Shown: positions 40,595-49,978 of the stretch, in pieces
How the letters are laid out: the number at the start of each line of letters is the position of its first letter
Position numbering within the stretch: the first letter of the stretch is position 1
Origin: Candidatus Bruticola papionis
GTDB lineage: Bacteria; Vulcanimicrobiota; Xenobia; Xenobiales; Xenobiaceae
Assembly (NCBI GenBank): GCA_002407045.1
Contig: DHKB01000019.1
Location: forward strand, 7,031-71,030
Direction: 5' to 3'
Length of the DNA stretch: 64,000 bases
The notes under the pieces: model-generated
Told to the model about the DNA's origin: nothing
The model's database searches: none
The model's input: the letters and a program-made list of their open reading frames with translations, nothing else
Position numbers and translations under genes: made by a program

Positions 40595-43500
40595 ATGAAA
40601 AAAAGCCTTTCAGACTTCTTAAAATGTTTGCCTACTTTTACAGCCAAAGGCCCCCATTTAGGGGCAGCCTTATTGGTCTGTTTAACTTGTTTGCTTTGCG
40701 CCTGTAGTATAAACAGTAAAATGCTTAGCGACTATGTAGCTCCAAGCTTGATTTTGCCTAAAGGTGCAACACGAGCGCTGACTGTGGTGCATGCTACTCC
40801 CTCTGGCGACTTAGTTTTGCCAGAGCAATACTCTACCTTTACTTTTGTCTTCAATCAGCCAGTAGTAAATTTAGGCACAACTCAAGTCGATATTGAAGGG
40901 CTTAGCATTGAGCCTCCCGTTAAAGGCGTTTGGGCTTGGCGAGGAACAGCTTGCCTTACTTTTACTCCCCGAGAGCCGTTGCAAGTTTCTCACGCCTATC
41001 AAGTAACTGTGCCCGCTGGCTTAAAGGCTATTACCGGGCAAAAATTAGCTAAACCCTACACTATGCGTTTTGTGACGCCGCGTCCCGCTGTCATCCATTC
41101 TTCTCCTGCTGACGGCAATGCCAACGTATCTTTAGATAAGCCTGTATTTTTGCTCTTTAATCAGCCTATTGGCAACCAAATAGCTTTGAAAACTTTGCGT
41201 TTAACTTCTTCTCAAGGAGCTGTGCCTTGCCAAGCGCGTGTGGCCACTGAAGCTGAATTTAAAGCTTACCTTAAAGAGCTGCGCAATAATGAAGGTGACA
41301 GAGTTACTATGAATGGTTTAAGCGTCGATTTGGATAAGTTGACGCCCGAACAATTGATCGTTTTAGAGCATCAGTCTCCCTTCCGCCAAGGTCAGCGCTA
41401 TAAAGTTACCGTCCCAGCCAATTTTAAAGCCGACTCTTCTGCCGATTATGGATCTTTAACCGAAGAGAGTTTCTCTTTCAAAACTTACGATATTTTTAGC
41501 TTAAAATCTGTAACTAGTGCTGACGGAAACCATCCTGAAGAAGATATTATCTTTACTTTTACTAACCCGGTGAAGATGAACAGTTTGGCCAAAGCTCTCT
41601 CTTTTGAGCCGTCTGTCGCTATGCCCAAAGATTACTTAGAAGATTCTTATTCAAGTTCAGAATTGAGACTCAATTTACCTTTAAAACCAGACACTAGCTA
41701 TAAAATAAAAATCAGCTCCGAACTGAAAGATGAGTTTAATAACAAAATTTCCAAATCTGAGAAACTTAATTTTACCACTGCCGATTTTAAGCCGAGTTTG
41801 AGTTTAAGTAGTGGCCAAGCTGTTGTCGAAGCTAAAGTAAAAGACGCTTCTTTGCCTTTAGGCAGCATTAATATCAATTCAATTAAAGTGGAAGGCAAAG
41901 CCGTTTCTATTCAAGAGCTCGTCAAAATGGCTCAAGACGACTTTTTCTTTGGCGGAATCGATAATTATCAACCCCAAGGTGGCTTCACCTACGTAAAAGA
42001 GATCACATTAAAAAATAAGCCTAATGTTTATGCTGATAGTAAAATTGACCTTAAACCTATTTTGCAAGGCCACTCTAAGGGCTTGGCTTTAGTGCGCCTG
42101 ACCTACAGAAATGCTGCCAACAAAGAAGAACATAAAACGGTGTTGGTTCAACTTACCGATTTATGTTTGACTGCTAAATTTTCTGCTATCAATAATTTGC
42201 TTTGGGTGACCAGTTTAGATAGCGGCAAGCCTGTAGCCAACGTAAAAGTAACGCTTTACGATGAAAAAGCCGAAAAAGTATTTACCGGACAGACTGATAA
42301 GCAAGGCTTAGTAAAAGCTCCTGGTTGGAGTAAATATACTTCAGCTCAAGATGGCTTTGCTCCCAAGCAATATATGTTGGCTTCTTGTAAAGACGATTTA
42401 GCTTTTATCTATTCTTCTGGAGCCAACAGTTTAGACACTTGGAAATTTAATGTTTTCAGTTATAGCACTCCTTATAAAGATGAAGTAAGAAGTTGCATTT
42501 TTACCGATAAAGGCGTATATAGCCCCGGAGAAGAGCTTAAGTTCAAAGTTTTATTGCGCTCTAATAAAAAAGCTCATTTGCAACTTCCCAAATTCTTAAA
42601 AAATGTACATTACCAAGCTAAAGATGGGGAGGGCAACACTTTTGCTAAAGGCACATGCCAAGTTAGCGTTGTGGGCAGCTCCAATGGAAGTATCAAAGTA
42701 CCGCTCGATGCTGCTCCTGGTTATGCTTTTATGGAATTAACTATTCCCGAAAAAGAAGCTCAAAAGTTAGGTATCTCCTCTTGGCTTGGCTCAGTTTCTT
42801 ATCGCATTGACGAGTATCAGCCAGTGCAAACGGAAGCAAAAATTGTCTCTTCTCAAAAGTCTTTGCTTTTAGGTGAAGAATTTAAAGGACGCATAGAAGG
42901 ACGTTTCCTTTTTGGAGCGCCTATGGATAATGATCGTTTCCGTTACTCTTCTTCTATAGATAAATCTCCTTATTTTAGTAAAAAATACCCCGATTATTCT
43001 TTTTACTCAAAAGTTTGGGGACAAGATGATGATTTTGACAGTGCTACTTTAATTTCTGGCAGTGGTCATCTTGATAATAAGGGAGAATTTGCCTTTGAAA
43101 TTCCCACTGAAGGTGTCCATTATCAGTGCCCTTCTGTGTTGTCAGTTGAAGGAACGGTAATTTCTTCAAGCTTGAAAGAAGTATCAGGCTCTTTGCAAAT
43201 TCCTGTATGGCCAGCTAGCCATATTGTGGGTATCAAATTAGATTCTTACTTGGCCAAGCAAGGTCAGCCTTTTCAAGGTCAGCTTTTGGCTGTCGATCAA
43301 AATGAGGAAGCACAAAAAGGCATTCCTATAAAAATTGAGCTTATCCGCAAAAGTTGGGATTCTGTTTATAAAGCTGGAGTAGGAGGGGCCTACAATTGGG
43401 TTAGTGATTCCAAAGAAGAAACAGAAAGTACCCAAACTATCGTTAGTGGCACTGGCCCTGTAAATTTCAGCCTTATTCCCAAAAGTGCGGGAAGCTATAT

Positions 43501-46333
43501 TATCCGCGTTTCAATTACTGATAAAAAAGGGCGTTGCAACCTTAATGAAACTGAAGTTTGGTGTAGCGGTTCCGGTTATGCAGCTTGGGAAAGACATGAT
43601 GATAATGAACTGGGATTAAAATCTAATGCTGAGTCTTATTTGCCTGGTCAAACAGCAGAAATTTTGGTGCAATCTCCTTTTGAAGAAGCTGAAGCTTTAG
43701 TAAGTGTAGAAACCGACTCTGTAATTGATAGCTGGAATGTTAAACTTAAAGGCACAGCTCCTACAGTTCAGGTTCCGATAAAAAGTTTCTATGCACCTAA
43801 TGTCTACGTTTCAGTAATTTTAGTTAAAGGTAGAGAAGGTAAAACCAATCTTAGCCAAGGTGGTTTAGATTTAAGCAAGCCTACTTTTAGATTTGGTTAT
43901 ACCGAATTAAAAGTCGATAATCCTAAATCTAAACTTAAGGTAGAAGTCGTTTCCGATTTTGCTCAATATAAGCCCGGACAAACTGCCTCAGTTACGCTCA
44001 AATTGAGCGATTCTCAAGGCAAACCTGTTAGCGGTGAAGTTTGCTTATGGGCAGTAGATGAAGGCGTATTAAATTTAGTAGGCTATAAGTTGCCCAATTA
44101 CTACGACATTTTTTATGCTAAGCGAGATTTAAATGTTGTAACTTCAGAAAATTGCGCTGATGTTATAGGCTTACGCTCTTATGGCAGCAAAGGAGCCAAT
44201 CAAGGTGGAGGTGGTGGCAATGGTGACGAGGTGCGCGATGATTTTACGCCGACAGTTATGTGGAAGCCGTCTATTGCTATTGATGATACTGGCCATACTA
44301 TAGTGCGCTTTAAGGCTCCTGACGCTTTGACGCGCTATCGTATTATGGCTGTAGCTTGCGACAATGGTGAACGATTTGGTCAAGGGCAAACTACTTTTGA
44401 AGTTAGTAAAAAGCTGGTGCTGCTGCCCTCAGTTATAAAATATGCTCGTTGTGGCGATTCATTCCAAGTTGGCGTTTTGGCTCGCAACAATACAGATAAA
44501 ACATATTCTGTAACTCTCAAAGCTCAGAGTCAAGGACTCAATTTTGCTAACGATTCTTTCCAAGCTACTTTGAAGCCTACAGAAGAAAAGGTTATGCTTT
44601 TTGACGTTTCGGCTTCGAATTGTGGCCATTTCCCCATTAAATTTAAAGGGCAAATGGGAACCGAAACCGATATTTGCCAATATTCTATAAACGTTATTCC
44701 TGACGAGAGAACCAATGTAGCTGCTGTTTCTGGAGAGTTCGAGGCCAAAGAAGCTGCAGAGTATGTAAAAATACCTGGCGGAGCTAAAGTAGGCAGCGCT
44801 ATTTTAGATATTTCTGTATCCAATAATTTCTCCAGTCAACTTAATGGTGTTGTGCAAAAGTTATGGGATGAAGACGCTATCGCTTTAGATACAATTTTAG
44901 CTCGTACAGAGATAATTTTACTTTCCGATAGATTAGGCCTTAAACTGCCTCAAGAGCTTAATTCTGAGGCTAAACGCAAAGCTGCTGTTAAAAAATATTG
45001 CCAAGAGTTAGAAAAATTTAGAACTATAGATAACGGTTTCTCACTGTGGCCTGGAACCAAGGTTTGTAGCAACATTTATACAGCTTGGGCTTTAGATGTC
45101 ATGACTAAGCTGAAAAAAATGGGCTGGCTTGAGAGTGAGAAAGAGTATCTGTATATCGATACCAAACTTTATGCTAAAAATACAATTTACGCTTCTTTGC
45201 TAAAATTGCCCAAAGTTGGCGACGGAGTTGGTGATCCTGGTATTCCTATGCTTTTTGCCTCACTTTGTAAAATTGGAGAAGGCCAAAACTCTACTTTGGT
45301 AGTGTTGTATAGAGCTCGTCAGAAGTTCTCTCTGTCTGGACGTGCCTATATACTCAAAGCTGCCGCCGAACTTAATAATCGAGAGATTGTTGAGGCTTTG
45401 CGCCAAGAATTGAGTAATACGCTTAAGATAGAGGAACGTCAAGCTTGGTTTGAGGAGGATGGAACAGCTGAACTTAATACCATTTCCGAGCGTGCATTGA
45501 GCAATGCAGCTGCACTTTCGGCAATGCTGCGCAGTGGTGACTTTAAGTTTGCTCCCAAGGTGTTTGCCTGGTTATTCAGTCATAAAGTTTCCGGCACTTG
45601 GGGATTCGAATTAGCTGATGCCAAAGTGGCCGAAGCTTTGACTACTTACACCGATAAAGAACAAGTGGTGCGCCATGATGTTGAAGTAAAAGTACGTTCT
45701 GGAGGCAAACAGCTCTTAAAAGGCACACTCAAATATCCTCAAGCCAATTGTCTCTTTGCTTCTAGTCCTATTGCTACTATCGGTCAAGAAGTGCCCATAG
45801 AAATGAGTAAGACTGGATCTGGCAAATTGTATTATGATTTACTGCTCCGTTACGCTCCTACTAAACCTATGCCTGCTACTGATCATGGTTTTTATATTTT
45901 CCAAAGTTGCAGTACTTTAGATGATTTGGAACGCCCCATTCCCTTTACAGAACTCAAGGTAGGCCAAGTCTATAAGGTAAGTGTAAATGTAATTTCTCCT
46001 GTAAACCGAGACCAAGTTGTTGTCAATGTGCCCTTACCGGCTGGTTTAGAAGTTGTCAATACAACTTTTGATACAGAGAGCAATTTATATAGCAATTTGA
46101 TTAATAAGGTAAATCCCGATCCCGATTATGGAACTTTTACCGACGCTGCATATTACTCAGACCATGTAAAAGTGTGGGCTGAAGGCTTACAAGCTGGAGA
46201 ACATACGTATAGTTTCTTGGCTAGAGCTGTATCTTGTGGCCATTATCGCATGCCCGGTGCTAGAATCTACCAAAAGAATTGTCCGGAAGTTTTTGGTTGT
46301 ACTTCGGAAACGAGGTTAAAAATTGTCCCTTAA
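40595..46333 (+). CDS. bacterial alpha-2-macroglobulin family lipoprotein without thioester motif
   Basis: The 1912-residue product begins with a lipoprotein signal (LTCLLCAC before SINSK), so it should be anchored in a membrane facing the periplasm. MG-type beta domains follow (SPADGNANVSLDKPVFLLFNQP and similar), then A2M_N (VFTDKGVYSPGEELKFKVL-type segment, reading IFTDKGVYSPGEEL), the Gly-rich GANQGGGGGNGDEVRDDF and A2M core (WKPSIAIDDTGHTIVRFKAPDALTRYRIMAVA). I found no CxEQ thioester motif anywhere in the helical region where it normally lies. The start is the ATG at 40595 behind GCAGGTG. It precedes pbpC by 10 bases, the standard pairing in which the macroglobulin traps proteases and PbpC repairs the wall. 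Confidence 0.92.
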   Translation: MKKSLSDFLKCLPTFTAKGPHLGAALLVCLTCLLCACSINSKMLSDYVAPSLILPKGATRALTVVHATPSGDLVLPEQYSTFTFVFNQPVVNLGTTQVDIEGLSIEPPVKGVWAWRGTACLTFTPREPLQVSHAYQVTVPAGLKAITGQKLAKPYTMRFVTPRPAVIHSSPADGNANVSLDKPVFLLFNQPIGNQIALKTLRLTSSQGAVPCQARVATEAEFKAYLKELRNNEGDRVTMNGLSVDLDKLTPEQLIVLEHQSPFRQGQRYKVTVPANFKADSSADYGSLTEESFSFKTYDIFSLKSVTSADGNHPEEDIIFTFTNPVKMNSLAKALSFEPSVAMPKDYLEDSYSSSELRLNLPLKPDTSYKIKISSELKDEFNNKISKSEKLNFTTADFKPSLSLSSGQAVVEAKVKDASLPLGSININSIKVEGKAVSIQELVKMAQDDFFFGGIDNYQPQGGFTYVKEITLKNKPNVYADSKIDLKPILQGHSKGLALVRLTYRNAANKEEHKTVLVQLTDLCLTAKFSAINNLLWVTSLDSGKPVANVKVTLYDEKAEKVFTGQTDKQGLVKAPGWSKYTSAQDGFAPKQYMLASCKDDLAFIYSSGANSLDTWKFNVFSYSTPYKDEVRSCIFTDKGVYSPGEELKFKVLLRSNKKAHLQLPKFLKNVHYQAKDGEGNTFAKGTCQVSVVGSSNGSIKVPLDAAPGYAFMELTIPEKEAQKLGISSWLGSVSYRIDEYQPVQTEAKIVSSQKSLLLGEEFKGRIEGRFLFGAPMDNDRFRYSSSIDKSPYFSKKYPDYSFYSKVWGQDDDFDSATLISGSGHLDNKGEFAFEIPTEGVHYQCPSVLSVEGTVISSSLKEVSGSLQIPVWPASHIVGIKLDSYLAKQGQPFQGQLLAVDQNEEAQKGIPIKIELIRKSWDSVYKAGVGGAYNWVSDSKEETESTQTIVSGTGPVNFSLIPKSAGSYIIRVSITDKKGRCNLNETEVWCSGSGYAAWERHDDNELGLKSNAESYLPGQTAEILVQSPFEEAEALVSVETDSVIDSWNVKLKGTAPTVQVPIKSFYAPNVYVSVILVKGREGKTNLSQGGLDLSKPTFRFGYTELKVDNPKSKLKVEVVSDFAQYKPGQTASVTLKLSDSQGKPVSGEVCLWAVDEGVLNLVGYKLPNYYDIFYAKRDLNVVTSENCADVIGLRSYGSKGANQGGGGGNGDEVRDDFTPTVMWKPSIAIDDTGHTIVRFKAPDALTRYRIMAVACDNGERFGQGQTTFEVSKKLVLLPSVIKYARCGDSFQVGVLARNNTDKTYSVTLKAQSQGLNFANDSFQATLKPTEEKVMLFDVSASNCGHFPIKFKGQMGTETDICQYSINVIPDERTNVAAVSGEFEAKEAAEYVKIPGGAKVGSAILDISVSNNFSSQLNGVVQKLWDEDAIALDTILARTEIILLSDRLGLKLPQELNSEAKRKAAVKKYCQELEKFRTIDNGFSLWPGTKVCSNIYTAWALDVMTKLKKMGWLESEKEYLYIDTKLYAKNTIYASLLKLPKVGDGVGDPGIPMLFASLCKIGEGQNSTLVVLYRARQKFSLSGRAYILKAAAELNNREIVEALRQELSNTLKIEERQAWFEEDGTAELNTISERALSNAAALSAMLRSGDFKFAPKVFAWLFSHKVSGTWGFELADAKVAEALTTYTDKEQVVRHDVEVKVRSGGKQLLKGTLKYPQANCLFASSPIATIGQEVPIEMSKTGSGKLYYDLLLRYAPTKPMPATDHGFYIFQSCSTLDDLERPIPFTELKVGQVYKVSVNVISPVNRDQVVVNVPLPAGLEVVNTTFDTESNLYSNLINKVNPDPDYGTFTDAAYYSDHVKVWAEGLQAGEHTYSFLARAVSCGHYRMPGARIYQKNCPEVFGCTSETRLKIVP

Positions 46334-46343
46334 GGGTTCGGAT

Positions 46344-48821
46344 ATGCGAAGCTTCTTCGCCGCCTGTTTTAAATGGTGGTGGAGAAGCACTTTAGTTGTG
46401 CTATGTATTTTGGGATTGTGGTTGTTCGTTTTTGTGTCGAGAACGTGGCCGACAGCTTATCCTTTAAAAGCTGAGCGCAACTCAACTTTAATGTACGATC
46501 GTAACGGTTCTCTTCTCCGAGAAGTACATCTAGAAGGTGGAACTAGCAAACGTTGGATCCCTCTTAAGGATATACCTACTTGGGTGCAAGATGCTATCCT
46601 TACAGCTGAAGATCGGCGCTTCTATTACCATTTTGGCGCCGATCCTTTAGCCATTATGCGCAGCGCCTACTACAATTGCAAAGTAGGTAGAGTGCTTATG
46701 GGCGGTTCTACTATCAGTGAGCAACTGATCCGCTTACTTATGCCAGATAGGCCGCGCACTTTAAAAAATAAATTTATAGAGCTTTTATACTCCTTGCGCT
46801 TGTCTTTCAATTTTAGCAAAGCACAAATTCTAGAAGCTTATTTAAATAGGGTTTACTTTGGTGGCCAGGCTTATGGTTTAGAAGCAGCTGCCCAGCTGTA
46901 TTTTGGTTGTCCGGCTCGGGCTTTGTCTCCGGCGCAAGGCGCTTTTCTAAGTGTTTTGGTGCGCTCTCCTCAAGAATTGGCACCTTATAAAGATATAAAT
47001 CCGGCCTTAAAGTTACAACGTGATTTGCTCTTAAGTATGGAGAAGCGGGGAGTGCTGGACAAGGTCGATTTAAAGCGTGCTTTAGCAGAAAAAATAACTT
47101 TGGCACCTCTCTCTGAGCGTTTTGCTGCACCCCATTTTTGTGATTTTATTATTGCTCAAAATGAGCAATGGCCTGCCCAAGATGCTGTCCGTATTGATAC
47201 TACGTTAGATTTAAAAATGCAAAATTATGCAGAAAATGTTCTAAATTATCATTTAGAGCGTTTAGCTTCTCACAACGTCAAAAATGGCAGTTTGGTAGTT
47301 TTAGATATAAAAAGTGGCGACATTTTGGCTATGGTTGGATCCAAAAATTATTTTTCTCTTCCAGATGGGCAAAATAACGGATGCCTTACTTTGCGCCAGC
47401 CTGGTTCGACTCTCAAGCCTTTTACTTATGCTTTAGCTTTACAACACGGTTTTACAGCTGCTTCAATTCTGCCCGACCTTAGCTATTTGGATTCTATGCT
47501 CAAAGATGCTTTTGTGCCCGAAAATTACGATCGTCGCTTTCACGGTCCAGTGCGTTTGCGTCAGGCTTTAGCTTGCTCCTACAATGTGCCAGCTGTCTAT
47601 GCTTTGCAAAAAGTAGGTATAAATTCGCTCCTGGAGTTGCTGCACAATTTAGGATTTACTGAACTTAATAAAAGTGCTCAACATTATGGATTAGGTTTAA
47701 CCTTAGGTAGCGGTGAAGTTAATTTATTGCATTTAGTCAATGCTTACAGGGCTCTAGCTAGGGAAGGCAACTGTCAAGTTGTGCGCTTTTGCCAATCATA
47801 TACGGATAGTCGAGGCGAAAAACACTTTTGGTCTGCGGAAGAAGATACGGAGCAAAAGGTTATACCGCCTGAAATTTGCACTTTAATTGGCGATATTTTA
47901 GCTGATAGTATAGCTCGATCGGAAGCTTTTGGCTACCATAGCGCACTCAACTTGCCTTTTCACTGTTCGGTAAAGACTGGCACTTCCAAAGATTATCGCG
48001 ATAATTGGTGCATTGGTTATGATGATAACTACGTTGTGGGCGTTTGGACAGGAAATTTCGATGCTTCTGCCATGCGTAATGTTTCTGGTATTACTGGAGC
48101 TGCTCCTATTTTTCGCGATGTAATGAAATATGTTCACCAATATCGAAGCCGCCCGAGCAAAATCTCAAATACTGGCAAGCTTAACGAAGCTGAACCAGGG
48201 TTAGAAAAAAGATGGATTTGCGCTGAGTCAGGAGCTGCTCCTGGGCCTTATTGCTACAATAAAATTCAAGAATATTTTTTGCCTAATACATTTTCCTATG
48301 AAGTATGCCAAGTTCATAAGCTTTATTGCTTTAGCAAAACTAATAGGCAACCTATAAATCCGCTCTCTTGTTCTCCTTCTGAGTATTTCACCAAGGTTGT
48401 GCCTGTTTATCCTCCTTTATATAGAGCTTGGATGCGAGAACATAAAATGCTTATTCCACCTCAGTGGGCTATATATAGAAAAGTTAGTTCCGAAGAACGC
48501 ACAAAATATGCTCAAAGTTCAGACTTAAATATGAAAAATGGAAGTGAGCTGCCAAAAGACAAAATTATCTTTCCGGAAAATGGGGCTGTTTTTCGTATTG
48601 ATCCTTTCCTTAAACGTCAGCACCAAAGTGTCAATTTGCGAGCTACAGCTTCAGCACCAAATAAAAAGCTCACTTGGAAAGTTGATGGCCAAGTTTTCCA
48701 AGTGAGCTCTGAACCCCATGTCGTGAGCTGGCCCTTACGTGAAGGCGTTCACCGTATTACTTTACAAACTGAAGATAGTAAGTTTCCAGTTGATAGCATT
48801 ACTATTACAGTATATCCTTAA
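46344..48821 (+). CDS. pbpC: PbpC, penicillin-binding protein 1C
   Basis: A class A penicillin-binding protein. It has an N-terminal membrane helix, a GT51 glycosyltransferase domain (catalytic Glu in LTAEDRRFYYHFGAD; GGSTISEQLIRLL) and a transpeptidase domain with SxxK in RQPGSTLKPFTYA, SxN in ACSYNVPAV and KTG in VKTGTSKDYRDNW. The C-terminal 90 residues match the BiPBP_C domain typical of PbpC (NGAVFRIDPFL ... LTWKVDGQ). I place the start at ATG 46344 because an AAGGG site lies 7 nt upstream; the open frame begins at a TTG at 46323 that overlaps the macroglobulin gene. Length 825. Confidence 0.94.
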   Translation: MRSFFAACFKWWWRSTLVVLCILGLWLFVFVSRTWPTAYPLKAERNSTLMYDRNGSLLREVHLEGGTSKRWIPLKDIPTWVQDAILTAEDRRFYYHFGADPLAIMRSAYYNCKVGRVLMGGSTISEQLIRLLMPDRPRTLKNKFIELLYSLRLSFNFSKAQILEAYLNRVYFGGQAYGLEAAAQLYFGCPARALSPAQGAFLSVLVRSPQELAPYKDINPALKLQRDLLLSMEKRGVLDKVDLKRALAEKITLAPLSERFAAPHFCDFIIAQNEQWPAQDAVRIDTTLDLKMQNYAENVLNYHLERLASHNVKNGSLVVLDIKSGDILAMVGSKNYFSLPDGQNNGCLTLRQPGSTLKPFTYALALQHGFTAASILPDLSYLDSMLKDAFVPENYDRRFHGPVRLRQALACSYNVPAVYALQKVGINSLLELLHNLGFTELNKSAQHYGLGLTLGSGEVNLLHLVNAYRALAREGNCQVVRFCQSYTDSRGEKHFWSAEEDTEQKVIPPEICTLIGDILADSIARSEAFGYHSALNLPFHCSVKTGTSKDYRDNWCIGYDDNYVVGVWTGNFDASAMRNVSGITGAAPIFRDVMKYVHQYRSRPSKISNTGKLNEAEPGLEKRWICAESGAAPGPYCYNKIQEYFLPNTFSYEVCQVHKLYCFSKTNRQPINPLSCSPSEYFTKVVPVYPPLYRAWMREHKMLIPPQWAIYRKVSSEERTKYAQSSDLNMKNGSELPKDKIIFPENGAVFRIDPFLKRQHQSVNLRATASAPNKKLTWKVDGQVFQVSSEPHVVSWPLREGVHRITLQTEDSKFPVDSITITVYP

Positions 48822-48839
48822 CTCAAACTTAGTTGAGTT
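48820..48839. terminator. small inverted repeat after pbpC
   Basis: AACTCAA (48820-48826) and TTGAGTT (48833-48839) form a 7-bp stem overlapping the pbpC stop. It lies between convergent genes and may act as a weak terminator. Confidence 0.3.
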
Positions 48840-48887
48840 GCGCTTCTATTGACGCAAGATTATCTAACTGACTTTGTCTGATACTTG

Positions 48888-49697
48888 TCAATCGATTTTG
48901 TACCATTTTTGCAAGGGATGATCCCAGCGCACTAGTTTAGTGCCATTTTCTTCTGGCTCCATAGTAGCTTCGCCGCGCCGAAAACGTGGAGAACGATCAG
49001 AACCACTGAAAGGATGTTTTATTTCTCTAATAATGGCATTTAACACATTAGGCTTTCCGGTTAAACGCAAATCTCGCACCCAGCGTCCATCACTATAGCC
49101 AGTATTGTAAGAGTGAATAGGACGATCTGACCAAATGTAATGATCTGGATTAAGCGGATCTTCTACTAAGCGACAATCTTTCTTAAGGCAAACAAATTCT
49201 TTGCCTGTCCAGCGCAATACTCTAAAAGTAGCAATTTGCACTCCTATAGGAGTTTCTCCCAAAACTACGATAATTTTTCCGTCTTTGTTAGGATCAATTA
49301 CATATTTTATCTCATAATTAAGGTCGCCGACTTTGCCGAATACTAAAGAGTTTTCCATAATAATCTGTGGCTCGATTTTGCGAAAAGCTTGCCCGGAAGC
49401 GTAGCGAGCTCTAGGGCCTTCCCAGATAATTTGACCATTTTCATCGAAGAAAACTAACTGAGCTAAGTAGCCGTTCTCAGAATGGTTATACGCTACTAAA
49501 GCTATACTTTCTGGTTTTTCATCATTATTTATGTCTATGTAAAATTGTTGGTAAGGTTTGGTCTGCTCATCAGGAGCTGCTTGCAAGGGATTATGGTAAG
49601 GAGAAGCTTGGACTGCTAGCCCCAAATTAAACCATAAGCCGATCCCTAAGGCTATGCTGCTTAAGATGAAGCGTTTGCAATTATTACACCAAAACAT
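48888..49697 (-). CDS. exported protein of unknown function with a D-x-N-x-D-rich motif
   Basis: The 269-residue product has a signal peptide (hydrophobic 11-30, ending AVQASP). After it, FYIDINNDEKPESIALVAYN resembles the calcium-binding start of VCBS/FG-GAP-like repeats, and a second acidic site follows (VIDPNKDGKIIVVLGE). The rest looks mainly beta-stranded and rich in Trp and Tyr. I do not recognise a specific family. It is a single gene, convergent to pbpC and divergent from radA; a wall or surface role is only suggested by location. Confidence 0.65.
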   Translation of the reverse strand: MFWCNNCKRFILSSIALGIGLWFNLGLAVQASPYHNPLQAAPDEQTKPYQQFYIDINNDEKPESIALVAYNHSENGYLAQLVFFDENGQIIWEGPRARYASGQAFRKIEPQIIMENSLVFGKVGDLNYEIKYVIDPNKDGKIIVVLGETPIGVQIATFRVLRWTGKEFVCLKKDCRLVEDPLNPDHYIWSDRPIHSYNTGYSDGRWVRDLRLTGKPNVLNAIIREIKHPFSGSDRSPRFRRGEATMEPEENGTKLVRWDHPLQKWYKID

Positions 49698-49978
49698 TTT
49701 CCTGCCGCCTAACTTTAGTAGTATTTTAATACTGTGTTTATCTCGGATCTTAATTCTGCCTATTAGTTTTCCTTTTTTATAAAAGTATGTTCCATTTGAA
49801 AAAGCACAAAGAAATCGCTTTTTTTAGAAATCTTTTCTCGACAAAAGTAGACCAAGTATAAAAATGGCACTCAATATTTTCGTTTTTCAGCTTTTGCCTG
49901 TAGGTAGTTAATTATCGGCGGCAGAATAAGCCTTCTCGAGTTTATAAGACAAATTGCAAAGCAAAGGATAATACACCT
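49698..49978. promoter_or_regulatory. divergent intergenic region upstream of radA
   Basis: This AT-rich gap of 281 bases must hold the promoters of the unknown exported protein (minus) and of radA-sbcDC (plus). I see no clear -35/-10 pair with normal spacing and no LexA-like palindrome, so nothing specific can be assigned. Confidence 0.3.
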
